From the NCBI RefSeq assembly GCF_022346605.1, contig NZ_JAKRNT010000013.1:49595-113594 (forward strand): a DNA stretch of 64,000 nucleotides, in the 5' to 3' direction. How positions within the stretch are numbered: position 1 is the stretch's first letter; the number at the start of each line of letters is the position of its first letter. Below, piece by piece: positions 16,238 through 24,633 of the stretch. This stretch comes from Sporosarcina sp. ACRSL. GTDB taxonomy: Bacteria; Bacillota; Bacilli; Bacillales_A; Planococcaceae. A model generated the notes under the pieces. The model searched no databases. It was not told the origin of the DNA and saw only the letters and a list, made by a program, of their open reading frames with translations. The translations under genes and the position numbers were made by a program.

Positions 16238-17890
16238 ATGAAACAAGGATTTAGAAGAAAAGCAGTAGGCGTCTCAATGGCTGCCGTTGTAGCTTTTTCC
16301 GCATTAGGTTTTAGCTACAGCAATATTACTGAGGCGAAGAACAACAAGAATGAACCTACGAATGTCATTATGATGGTAATGGATGGAACGAGTGCAGGTG
16401 CTACATCACTCGCAAGATGGTACAAAGGTGAGAACCTTGCAATGGATGAAATCGTTATCGGAGGCGTTCGTACGCATTCTGCCGAGTCAGCAATCACCGA
16501 TTCCGCTCCGGCTGCAACTGCTTTGGCGACGGGCCATAAGAGTAATGATAAGATTGTTGGACTTCTTCCTGAGTTAGTGAATACACCAGGTGTCGAAGCG
16601 GTTGAACCGGAGGATGCCTTCAAACCAGTTGCGAATGTATTAGAGGGCGCAAAATTGCAAGGTAAGGCAACAGGCATCATCTCTACATCCGAAATTCAAC
16701 ATGCTACTCCTGCGGGCTTCTCTTCTCACGTAACACACCGCAGCAACTACCAGGATATCGCTGAGCAACAAGTGTATCAGGAAATCGATGTTGTTCTTGG
16801 GGGAGGAAAAGAGTCCCTATTACCTGGCGAAGCAAGAAATTCCCGAGTTGACGGTGAAGATTTAACTAAAGTCCTTGATGAAAAGGGATATGACTTTATT
16901 GAAACACGTGATGAGCTATTACAAACAAATTCAGATAAAATTTGGGGATCCTTTGCTCCTTCAGCTCTCGCTTATGACTTTGACCGTGAAACAACGAGCA
17001 ATCATGAACCAACTCTTGCTGAAATGACGAAAAAAGCAATCGATACTCTTTCTAAAGATGAAGATGGTTTCTTCCTATTTGTTGAAGGAAGTAAAGTGGA
17101 CTGGGCGGCACACGCAAATGATCCGATCGGCATCATCAGTGATGTACTAGCATTTGACGATGCAGTAAATGAGGCATTGGAATTTGCGAAAAAAGATGGA
17201 AACACAATGGTGATCGCAGTGAGTGACCATGGAAACAGCGGAATTACGATGGGGAATATCAACACAAATGGCAACTACTCTACACTTCCGGTTTCGGCTT
17301 ATGTCGATCCTTTGAAGAAAGCAACAATGACAGTTGAAGGTGCTTTAAAGCAATTGAACGATGATCGTTCCAATATGAAGGAAGTTGCTGAACTATATGG
17401 TTTGGACAACCTGTCTGAAGAAGAAGTCGAAGCATTAAAAGCTTCAAAATCTCTACAATCGGATATGACGAAAATGCTTTCGAACCGTGCAAACATTGGC
17501 TTCTCGACTGGCGGTCATACTGGTGAGGATGTCTTCCTTTACGCCTATGGACCATCCAAACCGACTGGTTTAGTGGAAAACACGGACCTAGCGAAATCGA
17601 TGGCCAACTTCTTAGGATTTGATCTGAATAAAACAACGGACAAGCTTTTTGTTAACGCAAAAGAGGCATTTGAGAATAAGAGCTATCAAACGCGCATTGA
17701 TGTGACAGATGAGAACAACCCGGTATTTATTGCTGAAAAGAATAATATCAGGATTGAACTCCCAGTGAATAAAAACGTTGCCCATGTAACAAAGAATAAC
17801 CAATCATACACGAAGACTCTAGACGGTGTTACCGTTTATAACGGGAAAGATTTCTATGTATCGGAATCTGCGTTAGATATGTCAAAATAA
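16238..17890 (+). CDS. Secreted alkaline phosphatase
   Basis: The 550-residue precursor begins with a Sec signal peptide (MKQGFRRKAVGVSMAAVVAFSALGFS, about 30-35 residues). The PhoA-type core follows: MMVMDGTSAG (metal aspartate), the nucleophile serine in ITDSAPAATALATGHK, HVTHR (metal histidine region), VEGSKVDWAAHANDP and VSDHGNSG. The last metal histidine is in STGGHTGEDVFLYAYGP near residue 425. It hydrolyses phosphomonoesters outside the cell to supply phosphate. A C-terminal ~100-residue beta extension follows the catalytic core. GGGGG precedes the ATG. A candidate PhoP box lies upstream. Confidence 0.93.
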   Translation: MKQGFRRKAVGVSMAAVVAFSALGFSYSNITEAKNNKNEPTNVIMMVMDGTSAGATSLARWYKGENLAMDEIVIGGVRTHSAESAITDSAPAATALATGHKSNDKIVGLLPELVNTPGVEAVEPEDAFKPVANVLEGAKLQGKATGIISTSEIQHATPAGFSSHVTHRSNYQDIAEQQVYQEIDVVLGGGKESLLPGEARNSRVDGEDLTKVLDEKGYDFIETRDELLQTNSDKIWGSFAPSALAYDFDRETTSNHEPTLAEMTKKAIDTLSKDEDGFFLFVEGSKVDWAAHANDPIGIISDVLAFDDAVNEALEFAKKDGNTMVIAVSDHGNSGITMGNINTNGNYSTLPVSAYVDPLKKATMTVEGALKQLNDDRSNMKEVAELYGLDNLSEEEVEALKASKSLQSDMTKMLSNRANIGFSTGGHTGEDVFLYAYGPSKPTGLVENTDLAKSMANFLGFDLNKTTDKLFVNAKEAFENKSYQTRIDVTDENNPVFIAEKNNIRIELPVNKNVAHVTKNNQSYTKTLDGVTVYNGKDFYVSESALDMSK

Positions 17891-17905
17891 CTAAAATCAA
17901 CAGGA

Positions 17906-17934
17906 GTCAGCCAACGAAAGATATGTTGGCTGAC
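17906..17934. terminator. Bidirectional terminator
   Basis: GTCAGCCAAC pairs with GTTGGCTGAC, followed by TTTCACTTT. It serves the phosphatase gene and the convergent response-regulator operon. Confidence 0.8.
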
Positions 17935-17941
17935 TTTCACT

Positions 17942-18547
17942 TTAAATCCATCCTTTTTCCACCGCAATCTGCACCGCTTCCGTTCGTGATTCCACTTCTA
18001 ACTTTTGAATGGCTGAGGAGACGTAATTCCGTACCGTCCCTTTGGTCAAAAATAATGTTTTGCTGATATCTTCCGTTGTTAACCCTTCTTTTGTGAGGCG
18101 AAGTACTTCTGTCTCCCTTTCGCTAAGGGGGTTTTTCTCTTGCATGAATAGAACTGCAGACAGATCCGTACTAATGACTCGCTCCCCCTTCATGACCCGA
18201 CGGATGGATTCAATGAGGAAATCAATCGGTTCATCTTTCAATAAATAACCTTCCACTTTAGCATCCATCGCTTTTTGCAAATAGCCTGGACGTGCAAATG
18301 TGGTGACGATGATGATTTTACAAGGCAATTGGGCAGCACGGACTTTTTGAGCGACTTCTAACCCGCTCAATTTCGGCATTTCAATATCCAAAATACAGAC
18401 GTCAGGAAGAGTTTGCTCGATGGTATCGTATGCGGTTTTTCCATCGGAGACGGCTGCAATCACCTCGATATCCTTTTCAAACTGTAATAATGAAGTGAAG
18501 GCGCCGCGAACCATTTGCTGATCTTCCGCAATGAGTATACGAATCAT
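17942..18547 (-). CDS. DesR-like NarL/LuxR response regulator
   Basis: The 201-residue regulator has a receiver domain with the acidic pair ED at residues 8-9, the phospho-acceptor aspartate in DVCILDIEMPKLSG near 54, TTFARPGYLQKAM, and lysine in GYLLKDEP. A C-terminal LuxR-type helix-turn-helix follows (NPLSERETEVLRLTKEGLTTEDISKTLFLTKGTVRNYVS). The overall match is closest to B. subtilis DesR, which controls the lipid desaturase des. No desaturase gene is nearby, so the target is unknown. Its start overlaps the kinase stop (ATGA). Confidence 0.9.
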   Translation of the reverse strand: MIRILIAEDQQMVRGAFTSLLQFEKDIEVIAAVSDGKTAYDTIEQTLPDVCILDIEMPKLSGLEVAQKVRAAQLPCKIIIVTTFARPGYLQKAMDAKVEGYLLKDEPIDFLIESIRRVMKGERVISTDLSAVLFMQEKNPLSERETEVLRLTKEGLTTEDISKTLFLTKGTVRNYVSSAIQKLEVESRTEAVQIAVEKGWI

Positions 18548-19668
18548 TCGTTGACTCTCCTTTCGTGATGGCTTATAGGAAGAATGAGCGAGACGACAGT
18601 GCCTCCCGTTTCGCCATCTTCAACAGTAGCCGTACCAAGCAGTGCCTGCATCCGCTCTTTCATCGATTGCATGCCCATCCCGCTTTTTACATTTTGTAAA
18701 CCGATTCCGTTGTCAGCGACCTGAATCGCGTATGCATTATTTACCATCGATAGTCTAATGAGACAATGAGTCGCCTTGCTATGCTTGATCACATTCGTCA
18801 CCGCTTCGCGTAATGAAAGACTTAGCATCGTTTCTTCTACACTTGAAAGCAGTGGCGGCTTTTCCTCTTCTTCTATTGTTGCTTCCACTCCGGCTTGAGA
18901 AAGAATCGATCTAACCTGTTCAACTTCTTTCTCCAACGAAATGAATTTCATTTCAGAGACGAGTTCTCTCACTTGCTTCAGTGCAATTCTTGACGAGGAG
19001 AGGATATCCATTAACTCCTTTTTGGCCTGTTCCGTGTCATGGTCAATCCATTTGGCACTGAGCTCACTTTTTAGTTTGATCATCGTTAATGTTTGACCTA
19101 ATGTATCGTGAAGATCTCTTGCAATACGATGTCTTTCTTGTTCTTCGATATTCTGCTGCTCCAACTGATGATTGACGACTTGCAGCTCATCATTCAACTG
19201 AAGGTTTTTCTCCCGTATGTAAATTAGTAGCGGAAAAACCATTTGCAGAATCATAATGGGGAGAAGGGTAAAATGTTCCCAACTGTACTCGGCATTCAAG
19301 TTTATGAAGAAAACAGTTAGGAACATAGCTCCAATCGCCGCTATTCCGATTCCCCGATGCCAGTGACTCGTTGCCCTTCCTAATAGATCTGCAAAAATAA
19401 ACCCGAAAAGCAATATAGTCGGAGTCAAGAGCACACCGAAGACAGTAAGAATCGCGACACCACCTAACACAGCAAGCAGCAGTCGTCCGTCCCGGTGCCA
19501 TAAGGCAATATAAAATGAGAAGAGGAAGAAGGCTAATAAAACTAGGCGGGCAGGCAATCCTAAAACACTTTCTGATTCGAGGACGCTAAAAATCAGGAAA
19601 ACAAGAGATATTACGTCAATGATCAAATAGTGCTTCATTTGTTCTTTAGGATAAATCCGTAGTTCCAT
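18544..19668 (-). CDS. DesK-like membrane sensor histidine kinase
   Basis: The 374-residue kinase has about five hydrophobic segments in residues 14-155. A coiled linker follows (IREKNLQLNDELQVVNHQLEQQNIEEQ), then the HisKA_3 H-box ERHRIARDLHDTLGQTLTMI near residue 180, and an ATPase domain with LREAVTNVIKHSKA (N box) and VADNGIGLQN plus GMGMQSMKERM. This is the DesK/LiaS-type architecture, in which membrane thickness or stress is sensed by the TM part. It is cotranscribed with the regulator and probably with the DUF418 gene upstream, 16 bp away. Confidence 0.9.
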   Translation of the reverse strand: MELRIYPKEQMKHYLIIDVISLVFLIFSVLESESVLGLPARLVLLAFFLFSFYIALWHRDGRLLLAVLGGVAILTVFGVLLTPTILLFGFIFADLLGRATSHWHRGIGIAAIGAMFLTVFFINLNAEYSWEHFTLLPIMILQMVFPLLIYIREKNLQLNDELQVVNHQLEQQNIEEQERHRIARDLHDTLGQTLTMIKLKSELSAKWIDHDTEQAKKELMDILSSSRIALKQVRELVSEMKFISLEKEVEQVRSILSQAGVEATIEEEEKPPLLSSVEETMLSLSLREAVTNVIKHSKATHCLIRLSMVNNAYAIQVADNGIGLQNVKSGMGMQSMKERMQALLGTATVEDGETGGTVVSLILPISHHERRVNE

Positions 19669-19684
19669 ACTTCCTTCCCCCGTT

Positions 19685-20818
19685 TCATCTTTCTGAGAGC
19701 GTCCCGATCACCCGCCTGCGAATCGTTTCCATCGGCCCTAACTTGAAATGGCGCAACCAAACCGAAGCAATTAATAGTTGGATCAACGAAATACATAGCC
19801 ATATGGAAATGATTTGCAAGGAGTTCAGGTGGCCTCCTAATCCAAATCCCCATCCATAGAAAAGGATAGAAGCGATGATATTTTGCATGACATAGCAACT
19901 TAACGACATCTTACCCGCTTTTTCGAAAAGTTGCCAAAAGGCACTCCATTCCTTCCATTCTATCATCTTCGCAATGATAGCTACATAGCCAAGTGACAGC
20001 AATGGGGCGAACAAATAACGGGTTGGCAAATCAAATACACCCCCGGGAATGAAAATAAGTAGATTCAATGGACCTCCTATAAAAATCCCTATTTTCAATA
20101 ACTTACTCCGCATTCGCAGACCCTTTTCAGTCGGTGAAAAAAACTCTGCGCGCATCATTCGGACTCCCAAAAGAAAGAGGAAAATATTCATTGGAATGAT
20201 AAAGATCGCTTCCGTCCGCAATAATAAGAAGTTGGACAGGCGATAGTCTATTTGTTGGATCCATGTACCTTCTTTATAGAGAACAGTCACTTCCTGAAAA
20301 CTTCCGAGCGACATATTTGCACCAAGTAAGCCGAGTAGAAGGAGCAACAGGATGACCGTAGCATGAAAGCCTCCTAACCCCCACATCGCCCTGCGTAGCC
20401 ATCGGTCTCCCCCTTTAAGAATGAAAGCGACGATAATGGCTGTCACTCCGTAGCTCATTAAAATATCGTATTCCATAACGAGGACAAAGTGGAGAAGCCC
20501 TTCGGCAATGAGGAAAGCGGACGTCCAAAGATAGACACCAGGCCAAGCCTTCCCTTTTCGCAATGCTTGTTGATACTTCAACTCAACACCAACACCGAAC
20601 ATGATTGTCAGCAATCCTAGCAGTTTACCATTCACTATGAATAAAACGACCATGCGAATGAAGTCATTCGTTTCCCACCAGCCCGAATAGCCGCCCGTCG
20701 TAATATATCCTAAGTCTCCTAAGTGAGCGAAAATCCAAATATTCGTACCTAAAGTTCCCAATACTGCAACTCCGCGTAAAATATCCAGCAATCTAATACG
20801 CCCGTGATGCGATACCAT
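19685..20818 (-). CDS. DUF418 family membrane protein
   Basis: The 377-residue integral membrane protein has about 9-10 hydrophobic segments and the DUF418 hallmarks: the N-terminal RIRLLDILRGVAVLGTLGTNI and the C-terminal GKMSLSCYVMQNIIASILFYGWGFGLGG. The fold is related to acyltransferase-3 type membrane enzymes, but no activity is established to my knowledge. I place the start at the ATG at 20818 with GGAAGGGA upstream; a TTG two codons earlier is an alternative. It may form an operon with the DesK/DesR-like pair. Confidence 0.85.
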   Translation of the reverse strand: MVSHHGRIRLLDILRGVAVLGTLGTNIWIFAHLGDLGYITTGGYSGWWETNDFIRMVVLFIVNGKLLGLLTIMFGVGVELKYQQALRKGKAWPGVYLWTSAFLIAEGLLHFVLVMEYDILMSYGVTAIIVAFILKGGDRWLRRAMWGLGGFHATVILLLLLLGLLGANMSLGSFQEVTVLYKEGTWIQQIDYRLSNFLLLRTEAIFIIPMNIFLFLLGVRMMRAEFFSPTEKGLRMRSKLLKIGIFIGGPLNLLIFIPGGVFDLPTRYLFAPLLSLGYVAIIAKMIEWKEWSAFWQLFEKAGKMSLSCYVMQNIIASILFYGWGFGLGGHLNSLQIISIWLCISLIQLLIASVWLRHFKLGPMETIRRRVIGTLSER

Positions 20819-20922
20819 TTCCAATCCCTTCCTTCAGCTCGAATTGCCTTTATTGTAGCTAACAGGAAGCCCCGCGCATATTCACAGGAGTATGAAGATT
20901 GTTATGACAGGTGTCATAACAA

Positions 20923-20952
20923 AACGCCCAATGCTCAAAGCATTAAGGCGTT
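20923..20952 (-). terminator. Apparent original rtcB terminator
   Basis: On the minus strand AACGCCTTAATGC pairs with GCATTGGGCGTT, followed by TTG TTA. It lies beyond the distal copy of the rtcB 3' end, as if it once followed the gene directly. Confidence 0.7.
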
Positions 20953-20969
20953 CAATGTTTATCAAGGGT

Positions 20970-21112
20970 TTAATCCTTATACGGATCATATTCATTCGCG
21001 CCTGCCATGCAGACGCCGACCGGTTTCAAAACATGGAGAACATCGATCGTCTCCTTGTGAGCATCCAAGACGTCACGCAATTTCCGGTAGACGAATGGAC
21101 TTTCCTTGATTT
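20970..21112 (-). pseudogene. Duplicate of the rtcB 3' end (C-terminal ~45 codons)
   Basis: Bases 20974-21104 are identical by eye to 21296-21426 inside rtcB (131 bp). This copy encodes the RtcB tail ESPFVYRKLRDVLDAHKETI...DPYKD and ends in GAT TAA rather than GAC TGA. It has no start of its own but is open in frame with the 21-bp tandem array. It lies next to the apparent original terminator. Confidence 0.85.
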
Positions 21113-21279
21113 TCAGGCGGTTCGTGACTGAGTTCAGGCGGTTATCGTTAATCTTCAGGCGGTCATGAGCAAAGTTCAGGCGGTTACGGGTAAGCTTCAG
21201 GCGGTTGTCGACTGACTTTAGGCGGTTCATTGCAGAAATCAGGCGGTTGATGCTAGAGTTCAGGCGGCTACGTGGAAAA
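21112..21279. repeat. 21-bp tandem array, eight units
   Basis: Units begin TTCAGGCGGTT (with small variations) at 21112, 21133, 21154, 21175, 21196, 21217, 21238 and 21259, exactly 21 bp apart, with variable second halves. Read on the minus strand they encode heptads of the form NRLKxxx without a stop. The array sits between the two copies of the rtcB 3' end. Variable non-repeat halves resemble CRISPR superficially, but the spacers are only ~10 bp. Confidence 0.9.
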
Positions 21280-21291
21280 CTACTACGACCC

Positions 21292-22500
21292 TCAGTCCTT
21301 ATACGGATCATATTCATTCGCGCCTGCCATGCAGACGCCGACCGGTTTCAAAACATGGAGAACATCGATCGTCTCCTTGTGAGCATCCAAGACGTCACGC
21401 AATTTCCGGTAGACGAATGGACTTTCATCCGTTCCTCCACCACGTAATTCCACACCGTATTTTTGAACGGCTTGATCCATCCGCTCTTGTGTAATTTTCC
21501 CGCCTGTCCGCTTTCGGGTTTTCCAATTCATCCGACCCGCGGCTTCCGTCCGGCTCATAATTCTGCCTGCCCCGTGGACCGTGCTATAGAAGGCATCCGC
21601 ATTCGCTTCGTTATCGTTTCCGCGGACAATGACCGAAATATCCCCCATGCTCCCGCCAATAAAACCTATTTGTCCTGGCGCTGAAGGGGTTGCTCCCTTT
21701 CTGACGACGATGTACTCCTTGCCGAAGTGGGTTTCCTTCCAAGCGTAATTATGATGGTTATGGACTTCAAATTCAGAAGTTGCACCCAAAATGGAAAGCA
21801 CTTCATCCACTACGTAATCCCTTCCTGCATACGCATATTTCCCACTCAACGTCATTGCACGGTAATATAAATCGCCCAACTCACTATCCAAATCAATCAA
21901 AGTCGGGGCTTGCTCCATACTTTCACCCGGTGCACGATCAGAAAACTCCCGTCCGACTGCCAAGTTCAAAAATCCGCTCGCCGTTTTATGACCGAATCCC
22001 CTGCTTCCAAAGTGATTGGCGACCCATATGTCTCCTGTCTCTTTCTCTACTAACAGATCGACAAAATGATTCCCAGCTCCAACGGTTCCCAATTGATCCT
22101 TCGCCAATTTCTTTAGCCGATCATGTTCCTGCTTGCCGATTTCCTGATACACAGCCCAATCCGGATCATCGAATAGCTCATGATCCACCTGCTTCTTATT
22201 CTTCCGACCGACTCCGAACGAAATGGTGGACGCGATTTCATCCATGAGACGCGGAAGGTCCTTTTCGATTTCTGTCCACTTCAAATTGGTCCGGACCGCT
22301 TTATTTCCACAAGCGATGTCATACCCGACACCCGATGGCGAAATTTGACCGTCATACACAACCACACCACCGACCGGCTGACTATATCCGTAATGCCCAT
22401 CGGCACATAACACACCGCCCGCCACGTGCCCTGTCCGCAAACAATTTTTAAATTGACGCAACGTATTATCATCATGCACACCAAAAATTTTCTTCTTCAT
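21292..22500 (-). CDS. rtcB: RNA-splicing ligase RtcB family
   Basis: The 402-residue enzyme belongs to the RtcB family, which joins RNA 3'-phosphate (or cyclic phosphate) to 5'-OH ends using GTP and manganese. Visible signatures are GGVLCADGHYGYSQPVGGVV, PSGVGYDIACGNKAVRT (Asp/Cys metal site), GTVGAGNHFVDL, ANHFGSRGFG, EVHNHHNYA, and the guanylate-accepting histidine region STVHGAGRIMSRTEAAG. The start at 22500 (MKKKIFGVHD) follows AAAGGGGAGAG. No archease or PrfH gene is adjacent. Its last 131 bp are duplicated downstream. Confidence 0.92.
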   Translation of the reverse strand: MKKKIFGVHDDNTLRQFKNCLRTGHVAGGVLCADGHYGYSQPVGGVVVYDGQISPSGVGYDIACGNKAVRTNLKWTEIEKDLPRLMDEIASTISFGVGRKNKKQVDHELFDDPDWAVYQEIGKQEHDRLKKLAKDQLGTVGAGNHFVDLLVEKETGDIWVANHFGSRGFGHKTASGFLNLAVGREFSDRAPGESMEQAPTLIDLDSELGDLYYRAMTLSGKYAYAGRDYVVDEVLSILGATSEFEVHNHHNYAWKETHFGKEYIVVRKGATPSAPGQIGFIGGSMGDISVIVRGNDNEANADAFYSTVHGAGRIMSRTEAAGRMNWKTRKRTGGKITQERMDQAVQKYGVELRGGGTDESPFVYRKLRDVLDAHKETIDVLHVLKPVGVCMAGANEYDPYKD

Positions 22501-22595
22501 GAATGCGCTCTCCCCTTTCACATCATTTCCCATTATTGTTTCACATTTTTTCGGTCTTATTTAGAAATAAATGAATTAATTCGTAGTCTGCTAGA

Positions 22596-23051
22596 TTAGT
22601 AATCGAATGTATGAAAAGAGAAGTGAAATGTTTTAGATTGTTCACCACCATTTTTTTTGTAAAATTGAATAGCGTGTTGATCATCCCCATCAACTTGAAC
22701 AAACACATCCCGAATGGATTTCGATTTACAAAAATCGATGATTTTATGAATTAACATACTTCCAATTCCATTACGTTGATACTCTTTACTGACAGCTAAA
22801 TCGTATATATACATAGAGGATCCTTCCTGATCATACATTTCCAGTTCGTATGCAGTTAATCCTCCAACAATCTTGTTATCGACAGAGGCTACAAAACAAA
22901 CAAAGTGAGGGTTATTCAAAAGATGTTTTATGTTTTTTGAATTTACATAATCCCCTGATTCAAATTCCCTGTTAAACAGTAAGACCAATTCGTGAAAAAT
23001 CAAATCGTCGCCGACTTGTAATTTTTTATATTCAACAATATTATTTTTCAT
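22596..23051 (-). CDS. GNAT acetyltransferase, AAC(3)-I-like
   Basis: The 151-residue protein has the GNAT acetyl-CoA loop VSKEYQRNGIGSMLIHK. The flanking blocks SMYIYDLAVS, DVFVQVDGDDQHAIQFYKKNGG and KTFHFSF closely parallel the AAC(3)-I aminoglycoside 3-N-acetyltransferases (YIYDLAVS, YVQADYGDDPAVALYTKLG). It could therefore acetylate aminoglycosides, but chromosomal relatives often have other amine substrates. The ATG at 23051 has GGGAGGATC upstream; an earlier codon at 23069 overlaps that region. Confidence 0.82.
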   Translation of the reverse strand: MKNNIVEYKKLQVGDDLIFHELVLLFNREFESGDYVNSKNIKHLLNNPHFVCFVASVDNKIVGGLTAYELEMYDQEGSSMYIYDLAVSKEYQRNGIGSMLIHKIIDFCKSKSIRDVFVQVDGDDQHAIQFYKKNGGEQSKTFHFSFHTFDY

Positions 23052-23221
23052 CTGGATCCTCCCATACACATTTTTAATTTAACCATCAAACCACGTAAAA
23101 ACTTCATCTTTTATAATATAGAAAGATTTCACCACTTCATTCCAATTAACCACCATCTTCATTAATACGGTTAGTATTGTATTGCCACCTCTTAAAACAC
23201 ACAGTTACATCTTTTTAACAA

Positions 23222-23252
23222 AATCCCCCCGACACTTCTGCCGAGGGGATTT
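23222..23252 (-). terminator. Terminator of the cytosine-deaminase-like gene
   Basis: AATCCCC and GGGGATT arms (minus strand AATCCCCTCGGC ... GGGGGGATTTTG) lie just past the stop at 23260 and are followed by TTTTG. Confidence 0.75.
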
Positions 23253-23259
23253 GCGATAA

Positions 23260-24510
23260 TTATTGTTTCAAAAAATCAATTTCCACTTCATTTTTACGTG
23301 GCTCACGTTTAAATAGATATTCACCATTACGAATAGATACAAGGACTTCTGCACGTTCACGGATCGCTTCATAAGCATCTTTCGCATCTAACACGATAAA
23401 GTTAGCTGGTTTTCCTGCCTCGATTCCATACTCGTCGTTCACTCTCATAACGTTTGCACCGTTAAAGGTGATCAAATCGAGCGCTTTATTGATCTCATCG
23501 ATATGCGTATAATGCGCTAAATGAATGCCGTTGTCCAAAATGTTCATCATATTTCCATTCCCTAACGGATACCAATAATCCGCAATGGAATCTTGTGCAA
23601 ACGCTACATTATTTCCATTCGCTAATAACTCTTTCACTCGTGTTAAGCCACGACGTTTCGGATAACTGTCGCCACGGCCTTGTAGGTGCGCATTTTCAGT
23701 TGGACAAGAAATGAAGTTGATTTTCGACTCTCTAAATAACCCTAACATTTTATTCGCATAGCTGTTCTCTACCGAACCGAAGCTTGTTGTATGACTTGCT
23801 GTTGTATATTCACCATAGTCCTTTTCCATCACGAGCGCGTTCAGCACTTCTAAAAATCGGCTATTCGGATCGTCGTTTTCATCACAGTGGATATCGATCA
23901 TCACATTGTATTTGATTGCCATATCGACAATTCGCTTCAATGATTCCACGCCATGCTCATATGAAATTTCAAAGTGAGGGATTCCTCCTGCAACGTCGGC
24001 CCCCATTTCGAGCGCTTTCTCCATCAACTGTTCCGCACCTTTATAGCGGAAGAATCCTTCTTGAGGAAATGCGACAAGCTGGATCGTCACGATATCTTTC
24101 AACTCTTCGCGAAGTTTCAGCAATGCTTTCATGCCTGTCAAATTAGGATCAGTAATATCGACATGGGTACGAATAAATTGAACCCCTTTGCTTACCTCTT
24201 TTTGAATCCCTTTGATCGCACGCTCCCGTACGAGCTCTTCCGTCAGTGATTTCTTATTATCACTCCAGCGCTGGATCCCTTCAAAAAGCGTTCCTGACAC
24301 ATTGGCATTCCCTTCGCCAAGCCCGGAGAAAATATAATCTAAATGCAAATGTGGATCGACATATGGTGGCAGCACTAAACGTCCTTCTAAATCAACCACT
24401 TCATCCGCTTCACCTAAATCATTCCCGATTGCTTTGAATTGATCGTTCTCCACTAGAATTTCATGAGCATCCGGATTTCCATATATAGTTGCGTTAATAA
24501 ATTTTTTCAT
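23260..24510 (-). CDS. CodA-like cytosine deaminase / amidohydrolase
   Basis: The 416-residue enzyme is an amidohydrolase-superfamily TIM barrel close to cytosine deaminase CodA. Metal and catalytic motifs are HLHLDY near residue 54, FIRTHVDI, HCDENDDPNSRFLEVL near 210, ASHTTSFGS near 240, HLQGRGDSYPKRRGLTRVKELL, and AQDSIADYWYPLGNGNM near 310. In E. coli CodA the last motif reads HDDVFDPWYPL; here the second aspartate (D314 there) is serine, a position known to influence substrate choice. The deaminated base may therefore not be cytosine. It is monocistronic with a terminator. Confidence 0.85.
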   Translation of the reverse strand: MKKFINATIYGNPDAHEILVENDQFKAIGNDLGEADEVVDLEGRLVLPPYVDPHLHLDYIFSGLGEGNANVSGTLFEGIQRWSDNKKSLTEELVRERAIKGIQKEVSKGVQFIRTHVDITDPNLTGMKALLKLREELKDIVTIQLVAFPQEGFFRYKGAEQLMEKALEMGADVAGGIPHFEISYEHGVESLKRIVDMAIKYNVMIDIHCDENDDPNSRFLEVLNALVMEKDYGEYTTASHTTSFGSVENSYANKMLGLFRESKINFISCPTENAHLQGRGDSYPKRRGLTRVKELLANGNNVAFAQDSIADYWYPLGNGNMMNILDNGIHLAHYTHIDEINKALDLITFNGANVMRVNDEYGIEAGKPANFIVLDAKDAYEAIRERAEVLVSIRNGEYLFKREPRKNEVEIDFLKQ

Positions 24511-24602
24511 ATTCTTATCTCCTTTCCACCTTCATATATAGTTTAGCAAATTTCACACAAAAAGCATTGCCTTCAACTTTCGGCAGCTTAAATCAAAGAA
24601 AT

Positions 24603-24626
24603 AAGGGAACCGTAAATGGTCCCCTT
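24603..24626 (-). terminator. Terminator of yqhH-yqhG operon
   Basis: AAGGGGACC and GGTTCCCTT (minus strand) form a hairpin followed by a moderately T-rich tract just past the yqhG stop. Confidence 0.65.
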
Positions 24627-24633
24627 TGCCAAT

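Noticed and set aside
21112..21279. CRISPR array
   Set aside because: Constant parts are ~10 bp and variable parts ~10 bp with a 21-bp period, far shorter than CRISPR repeats and spacers, and no cas genes are present.
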